NCBI GenBank assembly: GCA_027064745.1
Contig: JAMOPD010000089.1
Span: forward strand, 1 to 14,043
Origin: Thermococcaceae archaeon
GTDB taxonomy: Archaea > Methanobacteriota_B > Thermococci > Thermococcales > Thermococcaceae
Reading direction: 5' to 3'
DNA length: 14,043 nt
Both the position numbers and the translations under genes were made by a program. Below are positions 6,762-13,340 of the stretch, one piece after another (position 1 is the stretch's first letter; each line of letters opens with the position of its first letter). Below the pieces are notes generated by a model that saw nothing but the letters and a program-made list of their open reading frames with translations, was not told the origin of the DNA and did not search any database.

Positions 6762-7208
6762 TCATTCACCTCCCCCCACCACCTCCACCGCCCAGGACCG
6801 GGCCTCGGCGATTGTGGCCTCATTTTCCCTGAAGACCCAGCCATCGAAGACCTTGGCAGCAATTATCCTGCCCTTAATGGGTTCCATCATCAGGCGCAGG
6901 TATCTCTTCTTGGTGTATTCCTTTCCAAGCTTTCCAAATTTCTGCGCCATGGCGAGGATAAAGACGACAACTCTCTTTCCAGCCAGTCCCTTCTTTTCTT
7001 TGATGAACCTCAGCACCTCGGAAAGCGGTCTCTCGTAGTAAATCGGCGCCCCCATCATTATGAGGTCGCAACCATCAAGGTTCGGGTTCTGCTCCACGTT
7101 CCATGTGTGGGTCTCAAAGCCTCTCTCCCTAAGGGCGTTTTCAATCGCCCTTGCCACCCTTTCGGTCGAACCTCTCTTGGACCCATACACGATGCAGACT
7201 TTCATCAT
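6762..7208 (-). CDS. Flavodoxin-family (HemG-like) FMN protein
   Basis: The protein (148 aa) is a short-chain flavodoxin domain, expected to bind FMN and carry electrons in the cytoplasm. Strand 1 and the phosphate loop read VCIVYGSKRGSTERVARAI, a variant of the T/S-x-T-G-x-T loop. The IMMGAPIYYERPL segment is where flavodoxins contact the flavin ring, and KRVVVFILAM is the central strand. The look is closer to HemG-like flavodoxins than to classical electron-transfer flavodoxins. Either of two adjacent ATGs (7208 or 7205) could start it. It is the first gene of the flavodoxin, 88-aa protein, TetR, SDR operon, directly behind the TetR-type operator, so it is probably induced by whatever ligand releases the repressor. 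Confidence 0.85.
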   Translation of the reverse strand: MMKVCIVYGSKRGSTERVARAIENALRERGFETHTWNVEQNPNLDGCDLIMMGAPIYYERPLSEVLRFIKEKKGLAGKRVVVFILAMAQKFGKLGKEYTKKRYLRLMMEPIKGRIIAAKVFDGWVFRENEATIAEARSWAVEVVGGGE

Positions 7209-7215
7209 TTCACTT

Positions 7216-7229
7216 ACCGACCGGTCGGT
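7216..7229. promoter_or_regulatory. Perfect 14-bp palindrome, probable TetR operator
   Basis: ACCGACCGGTCGGT is its own reverse complement. Closely similar ACCGACC-GGTCGGT palindromes are known targets of several bacterial TetR-family repressors. It lies between the TATA box and the flavodoxin ATG (7208), covering the expected transcription start, the right place to block initiation. A TetR gene is third in the same operon. I saw no second copy in the window. The pairing of this site with this regulator is inferred. Confidence 0.75.
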
Positions 7230-7236
7230 TGGTATG

Positions 7237-7250
7237 ATATTTATACTTTT
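7237..7250 (-). promoter_or_regulatory. BRE/TATA promoter of the flavodoxin-TetR operon
   Basis: On the minus strand AAAAGTATAAATAT gives a strong archaeal TATA box with an upstream A-rich BRE. A start about 25 bp downstream would fall near 7217, inside the palindrome and about 9 bases before the first ATG. Confidence 0.7.
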
Positions 7251-7300
7251 CTATGATTTTGTAACTGGGCAGTTTTGTCCTTTGGGACATTATCAGATGA

Positions 7301-7314
7301 GGAAAGTCTTAAAT
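7301..7314 (+). promoter_or_regulatory. Putative promoter of pncB
   Basis: GGAAAG (BRE-like) followed by TCTTAAAT, about 36-40 bp before the ATG, would give a short leader containing the AGGTGG ribosome binding site. An inverted repeat, TGTCC-TTTG-GGACA, lies just upstream at 7276-7289 and could be an operator. Confidence 0.4.
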
Positions 7315-7347
7315 CACCAGGGAACAAAATCATTACAGGTGGTAGCG

Positions 7348-8520
7348 ATGAAAGATTTCTATATAGCCCATGAAGATGAAATAAAGAGTGGAAAAACAAC
7401 CGATGTATATTTCATTAGAACAAAAAAAATTTTAGAAACAAAGGGTATTCATAAAAAAGTTTTTGCTGATGTTAGTACGACCAGCCTTCCAAAAGGCTGG
7501 AAATGGGGAGTTCTGGCGGGAATCGAGGAAGTCGCGAAGCTCCTTGAAGGTTTACCAGTGAACGTCTACGCGATGAGGGAAGGCACGATATTCCACCCCT
7601 ACGAGCCCGTCCTTCAGATAGAAGGTTACTACAAGGAGTTCGGAATCTACGAAACCGCTTTGCTGGGAATGCTCAGTCAGGCGAGTGGGATAGCCACGGC
7701 CGCTTTAAGAATCAAGATTGCCGCGAACTTCAAACCGGTCTACTCCTTCGGCATAAGGCACATGCACCCCGCGATAGCGCCGATGATTGATAGAGCGGCC
7801 TTCATAGGCGGCTGCGACGGCGTGAGCGGTGTTCTTGGGGCGGAGATGATAGGGGAAAAGCCCGTTGGAACGATGCCACACGCACTCATTCTAACAATCG
7901 GCGACCAGGTTAAGGCCTGGAAGTACTTCGATGAAGTTGTCGAGCCAGAAGTTCCGAGAACCGCTTTGGTTGACACCCTCTGCGACGAGAAGTTCGAGGC
8001 GCTGATGGCGGCCGAGGCCTTGGGCAAAAGGCTGAACGCGGTTCGCTTGGACACCCCGAGCTCCAGGAGGGGGGACTTCAGGAAGATAATCGAGGAGGTC
8101 CGCTGGGAGCTCAACCTGAGGGGCTACGACTGGGTGAAAATCTTCGTCAGCGGTGGCCTCGACGAGGAGAGCATAGAGGAGATAGTTGATTTGGTCGATG
8201 CCTTCGGCGTTGGAGGCTCGATAGCATCGGCAAAACCCGTTGACTTCTCGCTCGACATAGTGGAGATCGAAGGGAAGCCGATAACGAAAAGGGGCAAGCT
8301 CAGCGGAAGGAAGCAGATTTACCGCTGTGAGAACGGTCATTATCACCGCGTTCCTGCCGAGAAGAAGCTCGAGCGCTGTCCCCTCTGCGGGGCGAAGGTC
8401 GAGCCGCTCCTCCAGCCGCTCATCGAGAACGGCGAGATAGTGGCAGAGCTGCCAAAAGCGAGGGAGATAAGAGAGTACGTGCTTAAGCAGGCTGAGAAGT
8501 TTAATTTGGATATTGAGTAG
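7348..8520 (+). CDS. pncB: Nicotinate phosphoribosyltransferase
   Basis: The enzyme makes nicotinate mononucleotide from nicotinate and PRPP, with ATP, in NAD salvage (EC 6.3.4.21). The 390-aa product matches the archaeal family over its whole length: start MKDFYIAHEDEIKSGKTTDV, the phosphoribosyl-site segments YSFGIRHMHPAIAPMIDRAA and GVSGVLGAEMIGEKPVGTMP, then RLDTPSSRRGDF and FVSGGLDEESI. The C-terminus carries a zinc-ribbon-like C-x4-H...C-P-L-C segment (YRCENGHYHR and ERCPLCGAK). ATG 7348 follows AGGTGG with five bases between. The first ~120 bp of the gene are very AT-rich (about 26% G+C by my count at 7351-7470) whereas the rest is near 55%, a mosaic pattern. It is divergent from the flavodoxin operon and convergent with ferredoxin 1. 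Confidence 0.95.
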   Translation: MKDFYIAHEDEIKSGKTTDVYFIRTKKILETKGIHKKVFADVSTTSLPKGWKWGVLAGIEEVAKLLEGLPVNVYAMREGTIFHPYEPVLQIEGYYKEFGIYETALLGMLSQASGIATAALRIKIAANFKPVYSFGIRHMHPAIAPMIDRAAFIGGCDGVSGVLGAEMIGEKPVGTMPHALILTIGDQVKAWKYFDEVVEPEVPRTALVDTLCDEKFEALMAAEALGKRLNAVRLDTPSSRRGDFRKIIEEVRWELNLRGYDWVKIFVSGGLDEESIEEIVDLVDAFGVGGSIASAKPVDFSLDIVEIEGKPITKRGKLSGRKQIYRCENGHYHRVPAEKKLERCPLCGAKVEPLLQPLIENGEIVAELPKAREIREYVLKQAEKFNLDIE

Positions 8521-8529
8521 TCGAGGGAA

Positions 8530-8546
8530 TAGAAAAGAAAAAAGAG
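8530..8546 (-). terminator. Oligo-T terminator after ferredoxin 1
   Basis: On the minus strand, directly after the ferredoxin stop, the sequence reads CTCTTTTTTCTTTTCTATT, two T-runs in the short convergent gap with pncB. Confidence 0.5.
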
Positions 8547-8549
8547 ATT

Positions 8550-8759
<210 letters not shown>

Positions 8760-8784
8760 TCACCAAGAATAGTTGAAACGGGAG

Positions 8785-8799
8785 TAATATAAATCTTTC
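8785..8799 (-). promoter_or_regulatory. BRE/TATA promoter of ferredoxin 1
   Basis: Minus strand GAAAGATTTATATTA is a strong BRE plus TATA element about 40 bp ahead of the ATG. The spacing allows a short leader carrying GGTGAT. Confidence 0.7.
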
Positions 8800-8901
8800 G
8801 TTGGAGTTAGGTATGGAGAGCTGTTAAAACAAAGAGACAAGAGACGTTAATGAACATTTTACTACAAAGTTATCTACAAATGGCCAAATCATGAATTAAT
8901 G

Positions 8902-8916
8902 GAAAAACAGAAAAAA
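8902..8916 (-). terminator. Oligo-T terminator after ferredoxin 2
   Basis: Minus strand TTTTTTCTGTTTTTC follows immediately on the stop codon of ferredoxin 2, separating it from ferredoxin 1, which has its own promoter. Confidence 0.55.
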
Positions 8917-9167
<251 letters not shown>

Positions 9168-9243
9168 CGTTAAACCCTTGTCAAAAATAAAGTTAAAACA
9201 GAGATAAGATAAGTGTAGTAGCTTGGCTTCATGTTCATGTTAA

Positions 9244-9771
9244 TCAATAAAGTCCGAGTTTCTTCTTGTACTCTGGACTTATTCTATCGGGCGTCCAAGG
9301 CGGGTCGAAGGTGAGCTCAATCTCAGCATCTTTGACACCTGGGATCTCAAGAATTTTATCCTCAACAGCTCTGAGAATCCACATGGTAAGCGGACAGCCT
9401 GGTGTTGTCATCGTCATCTCAACATACACAGTTTTATCCGGTCTAACCTTTACCTTGTATATGAGGCCAAGGTTAACGACATCAATACCAATTTCAGGGT
9501 CTATAACCTCCTTGAGCTTCTCAAGCACTGTCTTCTCATCCAGCTTGACATTTTCGGAGACTTCCTTTTCTGATCTCGGAAGTTTTATCTCAATGTTCCT
9601 AATTCCACTAATCTTTCCAAGTTCCTGATGGAGCTTTATCAGAGTAACATCGTCTATCTCTTTCTCAAGCTCAACAAATAGAGTGCCGTCATCTTTAACT
9701 TCAACTTCCTTAACGAGATCATCATCAAGAATCTCACTGAGCTTTGCCAATACTTCCACTTCTTTCACCAT
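9244..9771 (-). CDS. DUF59/MIP18 (SufT/PaaD-like) iron-sulfur assembly protein with an extra N-terminal domain
   Basis: The C-terminal ~95 residues are a DUF59 (MIP18) domain, a family used in iron-sulfur cluster maturation. Evidence is LKEVIDPEIGIDVVNLGLIY (86-105), EMTMTTPGCPLTMW (118-131, with the conserved Cys126) and the tail LTFDPPWTPDRISPEYKKKL. The first ~70 residues are extra relative to single-domain members and look like a worn copy of the same fold: VLAKLSEILDD, DDGTLFVELEKE and GIRNIEIKL parallel VLEKLKEVIDP, DKTVYVEMTM and GVKDAEIEL. The Cys loop is absent from that half. ATG 9771 follows AGGTGA by six bases. It lies 49 bp after the PP-loop gene, with TATA boxes between, next to two ferredoxins. 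Confidence 0.88.
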   Translation of the reverse strand: MVKEVEVLAKLSEILDDDLVKEVEVKDDGTLFVELEKEIDDVTLIKLHQELGKISGIRNIEIKLPRSEKEVSENVKLDEKTVLEKLKEVIDPEIGIDVVNLGLIYKVKVRPDKTVYVEMTMTTPGCPLTMWILRAVEDKILEIPGVKDAEIELTFDPPWTPDRISPEYKKKLGLY

Positions 9772-9802
9772 ATCATTTCACCTAAACCCAATTTAAAGCA
9801 CC

Positions 9803-9818
9803 ACATTTAAACCTTTTG
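9803..9818 (-). promoter_or_regulatory. Putative promoter of the DUF59 gene
   Basis: Minus strand CCAAAAGGTTTAAATG is a BRE/TATA-like stretch about 40 bp before the ATG. A second GCTTTAAATT lies closer, near 9790-9799. Confidence 0.5.
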
Positions 9819-9820
9819 GG

Positions 9821-10552
9821 TCATTTTTGTAGAATATCATAAATCAGAGTCAGTGCAATTTCCTCATCAATAACCCTCGCACGAAGTTCCCTCAAAACTC
9901 TCTGAATGGCAAAACGCTTAAGCACAGGAACATTCTTGGCCGCAGTCTTCCATAAGGGACATCCAAAGCTTAGTGTATATTTGCCCCCAATAACCCCGAT
10001 AACTTCCCTCTTATCCATGGCAAGAAAAGCAGGAAGGTTCAGGGTTGTGATGTCACCCTTCTGGTATATAGATACCAGTCCAGAGCTCAGAAGATCACCG
10101 GAGGCCACAATTTTTACTTTATTCTCACGGGCATATTTCTCAACGGCCTCCATTATCATTGAGTGGCATACTCCACAGATAGGGGCTTTCTTCCTTATTC
10201 TCTCGTTCATTACCTCCATGTATCCGGGGATTTCCACAAAAACCACATCGTAGTTAAGGGCATGCATCTTTATCTGAGGAAGCTTCACCATTACAGGGAC
10301 AACATTAAAACCAGCCCACCTTAGAATCTTCAGCGAAGCCGTGCTGTCACTTCCCATAGAGAAAGCTAAAACTATCTTCTCATCAAGTGGACTCCTATCA
10401 AACTCCTTTCCATAAAGTCTGTACTCAAGGAGTGATCTCAGTCGTTCATAAATTCTTTCTCCAATCTCATTCTTGACTCTCTCCAAAGCTTCGAAGCTCT
10501 CACGAATTCTATAGATTTTTACGAAGTCATCTTCTATTCTCCCTATCATCAT
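9821..10552 (-). CDS. PP-loop superfamily ATP pyrophosphatase with CxxC and a third Cys (thiolation-enzyme-like)
   Basis: PP-loop enzymes adenylate a substrate, often a tRNA base, to prepare sulfur or nitrogen transfer. The loop is AFSMGSDSTASLKIL (about residues 63-77 from the start chosen here), a SxGxDST variant. Downstream come ICGVC (Cys126 and Cys129) and SFGCPLWK (Cys198), the C-x2-C plus C arrangement that holds a [4Fe-4S] cluster in TtcA/TtuA-type tRNA thiolases. The zinc fingers of TtuA are missing, so the substrate is open. Two starts are possible. ATG 10552 has GGGAG nine bases ahead and an AATTTAATAAAG box about 24 bp upstream. The longer ATG at 10609 is formed at the very end of the repeat element and has no ribosome binding site. 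Neighbours suggest an iron-sulfur role. Confidence 0.78.
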   Translation of the reverse strand: MMIGRIEDDFVKIYRIRESFEALERVKNEIGERIYERLRSLLEYRLYGKEFDRSPLDEKIVLAFSMGSDSTASLKILRWAGFNVVPVMVKLPQIKMHALNYDVVFVEIPGYMEVMNERIRKKAPICGVCHSMIMEAVEKYARENKVKIVASGDLLSSGLVSIYQKGDITTLNLPAFLAMDKREVIGVIGGKYTLSFGCPLWKTAAKNVPVLKRFAIQRVLRELRARVIDEEIALTLIYDILQK

Positions 10553-10608
10553 GTTCCCAAACTCCCGGAGCTTTATTAAATTTCTCCTTGAAAAAGTCTG
10601 AAGGCTCA

Positions 10609-10674
10609 TACTGTCAGGATAACCTGTGGAGGGCCTGATAATAAATCCGGTATAAGCCCTCTGACTTATCCTGA
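10609..10674 (+). repeat. MITE-like element, copy 2 (right end eroded)
   Basis: Starts with a perfect TACTGTCAGGATAA at 10609, has the core CTGATAATAAATCCGGTAT at 10635-10653 and ends CTTATCCTGA before diverging, so the last bases of the right inverted repeat are lost. GAGGGC and GCCCTC flank the core as a perfect inner 6-bp stem inside the AGGATAA/TTATCCT outer stem. It fills the divergent gap between the PP-loop gene and bpsA and touches the alternative ATG of the former. Confidence 0.8.
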
Positions 10675-10681
10675 AGGCTTA

Positions 10682-10696
10682 GGAAATCTTTAAAAA
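10682..10696 (+). promoter_or_regulatory. BRE/TATA promoter of bpsA
   Basis: GGAAATCTTTAAAAA lies about 53-67 bp ahead of the bpsA ATG, just outside the repeat element. The expected start near 10717 gives a ~30-base leader containing GGAGGTGAT. Confidence 0.6.
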
Positions 10697-10748
10697 TGCC
10701 CCTAGCTAACCTCCTTTTACTGATGAATTCCTTCTGGAGGTGATTGAA

Positions 10749-11804
10749 ATGAGGGAAATTATTGAAAAGGTTAGAAAGAAGACTAGCATCCCCGTTTACG
10801 AGAGAACCGTTGAGAACGTTCTTTCGGCGATTCAGGCGAGTGGAGACGTGTGGCGCATAGTAGACCTCAGCGAGGAGCCGCTTCCCCTCGTGGTGGCTGT
10901 CATTACGGCGCTCCACGAGCTTGGTTACCTAACCTTCGACGGCCTGAGCATCGTCCTCACTCAGAGCGGCAGGAAGCTGGTGGAGAAGTACGGAATAGGC
11001 GCCAGGAGGGACTACACCTGCTCCCACTGCGAGGGCAAGACCGTTGAGCTTTCAGCCTTCAGCGACCTGCTTGAGGAGTTCAAGGAGATAGTCAAAGACC
11101 GCCCACAGCCCAAGCACGACTTCGACCAGGCCTACGTCACGCCAGAAACAACAGTGGCGAGGATAGCCCTCATGCACACTAGGGGTGACCTTGAGAACAA
11201 AGAAGTTTTTGTCCTCGGCGACGACGATCTGACCAGCATAGCCCTCATGCTCAGCGGCCTTCCGAAGAAAATTGCCGTCCTCGACATAGACGAGAGGCTG
11301 ATAAAGTTCATCGAGAAGACCGCAGACGAGCTCGGCTACGAGAGCATCGAGATATTCACCTTCGACCTCAGGAAGCCCCTACCAGACTACGCGCTCCACA
11401 AGTTCGACACCTTCATCACCGACCCGCCCGAGACCGTCGATGCTATAAGGGCGTTCGTCGGCAGGGGAATAGCTACGCTTAAGGGTCCGGGATGTGCCGG
11501 CTACTTCGGCATAACTAGGAGAGAGAGCTCACTCGACAAGTGGAGGGAAATTCAGAGGTTGCTCCTCAACGAGTTCGGGGTTGTCATCACCGACATAATC
11601 AGGAACTTCAACGAGTACGTCAACTGGGGCTACGAGGAAGAGACCCGCGCCTGGAAGCTCCTCCCGGTCAAGGTCAAGCCGTCCTACAACTGGTACAAGA
11701 GCTACATGTTCAGGATTCAGACCCTTGAGGGCTCGAAGGGCTTCGAGGAAAAAATAGAGATCGGCGACGAGCTCTACAACGACGAAGAGGCTTCAACAAC
11801 ATGA
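10749..11804 (+). CDS. bpsA: N4-bis(aminopropyl)spermidine synthase (branched-chain polyamine synthase)
   Basis: BpsA adds aminopropyl groups from decarboxylated S-adenosylmethionine to spermidine, giving the branched polyamine N4-bis(aminopropyl)spermidine that supports growth at very high temperature in Thermococcales. The 351-aa product is near-identical in layout to the T. kodakarensis enzyme: an N-terminal winged-helix part (SIPVYERTVENVLSAIQASG to about residue 85), a short CSHC element (91-94), and a Rossmann catalytic part with FVLGDDDLTS (GDDD at 157-160, the known catalytic Asp being in this motif), VLDIDERL, and ITDPPETV. It closes with NWYKSYMFRIQTLEGSKGFE. ATG 10749 follows GGAGGTGAT with ideal spacing; a GTG at 10740 overlaps that site and is unlikely. 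The gene is GC-rich and intact. Confidence 0.96.
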   Translation: MREIIEKVRKKTSIPVYERTVENVLSAIQASGDVWRIVDLSEEPLPLVVAVITALHELGYLTFDGLSIVLTQSGRKLVEKYGIGARRDYTCSHCEGKTVELSAFSDLLEEFKEIVKDRPQPKHDFDQAYVTPETTVARIALMHTRGDLENKEVFVLGDDDLTSIALMLSGLPKKIAVLDIDERLIKFIEKTADELGYESIEIFTFDLRKPLPDYALHKFDTFITDPPETVDAIRAFVGRGIATLKGPGCAGYFGITRRESSLDKWREIQRLLLNEFGVVITDIIRNFNEYVNWGYEEETRAWKLLPVKVKPSYNWYKSYMFRIQTLEGSKGFEEKIEIGDELYNDEEASTT

Positions 11805-11832
11805 CCCAAATGTTAATCTAAACATTTCGGCA

Positions 11833-11845
11833 GAAATTTTATAAG
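11833..11845 (+). promoter_or_regulatory. BRE/TATA promoter upstream of the dead MFS gene
   Basis: GAAATTTTATAAG is a good TATA element about 26-30 bp before ATG 11868, so the pseudogene may still be transcribed. Confidence 0.55.
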
Positions 11846-11867
11846 ACCCTCCTACGTTCTCATTTTG

Positions 11868-12907
11868 ATGATAGGAAAGAGAGTAACCCCAAGATGTTCT
11901 TCAGGTTAAACGTAGAAATGTTTATCGCCAACATGGCCTTTGGAATGGCTTTTCCCGATCTGAGCGTTTATATGAGAATTCTCGGTGCGAACATGTTTAT
12001 GGTCGGCTTCTTGAGCGTCACCTTCAACTTAACCTCAACAGTCTTCCAATATCCTTTTGGCTGGCTCTCCGACTCTACTGGCAACAGAAAGGACTTCATA
12101 GCCTTTGGCGTGGCCTCAATTGGCGTTTTCTACACTGCCATGGCCTTTGTTAGTTCTGCTACCGGTGTTTTAATCCTGAGAACCCTCCAGGGAATCTTCG
12201 GTTCCGCCATGATGCCGGCGCATTCTGCGTTAATTTCGGAACTCTCGACGAATTTGGCCTCCTCTTTAACTCAATTGAGAATGCAGGTTTCATGGTAGGC
12301 AACTTTTTAGGGTCTGTAATTGTTAGCTATCTTAGCATCAGAAGACTGTTTATTCTCTCTGGAGTTCTAAGGTTGGAGGAGCTAACGGGCAACAGTTAAA
12401 GGTTCAGCTTTCAATCTTCTATCTTACAGTCTTTTTCGTTATGATAGCCAACGGACAGTTCTACAGCGTTTCGTCGGTCTACTTCAAGGAGACATTCGAC
12501 GAGTGGAGCGTTGGCGTTATCTTCGGCATCGCGATCCTCGCCGCGGCTTTAACCGGCTACTTCCTCGGGAAGCTGATAGATCGTTACGGTGCAAAGCGGT
12601 TCTACCTCCTCGTGATAGCGGGCTACGGCCTAGCATTCCTGCTCTATGCCATCGTCAGAAACGTCTGGCTCGTCTTTGGGGTGGCGTTCCTCTCGAGCGT
12701 TAAGTTGGTTCTAACCATAAATTCGACTTCAGCATACGTGGCCCAGAACGTCAAGGTTAGTGAAAGGGCACAGGGGATGGGCTTGCTCAAAGCAATGATA
12801 AGCCTCGGTTGGGTCGTTGGACCGCTCATAGGTCCGGAATAACCTTTAAGCTGAACTTCCTCAGTATGTTCATTCCCCTTGGACTGACCCTCAAACTGCC
12901 AAGATGA
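11868..12907 (+). pseudogene. Major facilitator superfamily transporter, frameshifted
   Basis: An MFS permease (two bundles of six membrane helices) is spread over several frames. From ATG 11894 the first frame gives helices 1-4, including YPFGWLSDSTGNRKD, the D-R/K loop between helices 2 and 3, and LRTLQGIFGSAMMPAHSAL. Near 12250 the frame shifts to FGLLFNSIENAGFMVGNFLG (helix 5) and on to RRLFILSGV. The central loop is deleted, and near 12390 another frame resumes with QLSIFYLTVFFVMIANGQFY and GYFLGKLIDRYGAKRFYLL (second-half signature), to KAMISLGWVVGPLIGP, stopping at TAA 12840. A last frame ([19 protein letters not shown]) ends at 12907. At least three lesions make it non-functional. Substrate unknown. 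Confidence 0.88.
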
Positions 12908-13298
12908 TGCATTCGGGCGGAACGCGCTTGACGATTCTCACGTTCTTTCCCACCTTATAAACTCTCAGTCCCTTTCTCCTCAGGCAGTACGCATCGATAA
13001 TCAACAGAATGACATCTCTCCCGTGCCGTTTCTAGGCTGCTCGTGCTTAGGTGGATAAACTGTCTCTTCATCGGCTTCAAGCCCTCGCGCATAATCCTTC
13101 CGAGGTTCCTCCCCGATGTGCCGTGATAAAGGAGTTTTGATTCCCTGTCTTCCTCGTGGTTCAAATTAACCTCAAAACCTTCGCGTCCCTCACGAACTCC
13201 TCCGTAACGTCGGGAGTCCGGAGCGCCTTGACCGAGTGGGGTGAACCCCTAACGCCCGGCCTGAGCTCTCCCAGAGGCTTGCTGACCTTCATGGTCAT
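12891..13298 (-). pseudogene. kptA: RNA 2'-phosphotransferase (KptA/Tpt1), decayed
   Basis: KptA/Tpt1 moves an internal 2'-phosphate from RNA to NAD. On the minus strand the family is clear but split over three frames. ATG 13298 or 13292 begins MKVSKPLGEL, where the RH-containing N-terminal domain is scrambled and shortened, down to TEEFVR. A second frame gives [32 protein letters not shown] and LETA (the HGT and KPMKRQ-HLS motifs). A third gives [31 protein letters not shown] and [11 protein letters not shown], ending at TGA 12891. The catalytic Arg-His pair normally in the N-terminal domain is not found. Its 3' end overlaps that of the MFS pseudogene by 17 bp. Confidence 0.85.
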
Positions 13299-13324
13299 GA
13301 GTTAAGTTTCAATTGCTCAAAACG

Positions 13325-13338
13325 ATAGAAAAAAGAAA
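13325..13338 (-). terminator. Oligo-T terminator after the flavoprotein gene
   Basis: On the minus strand TTTTCTTTTTTCTA follows the stop codon within a few bases. Confidence 0.5.
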
Positions 13339-13340
13339 AC

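Noticed and set aside
6690..7256. Plus-strand open frames opposite the flavodoxin
   Set aside because: Antisense to a convincing flavodoxin with operator, promoter and coupled downstream gene.
7060..7347. Longer N-terminus for pncB
   Set aside because: It would run through the divergent promoter and flavodoxin coding sequence; the family start MKDFYIAHED at 7348 has its own ribosome binding site.
11865..11875. Box C-like TGATGA as part of a C/D guide RNA
   Set aside because: No CTGA box D at a suitable distance and no internal C'/D' pair; it overlaps the MFS start region.
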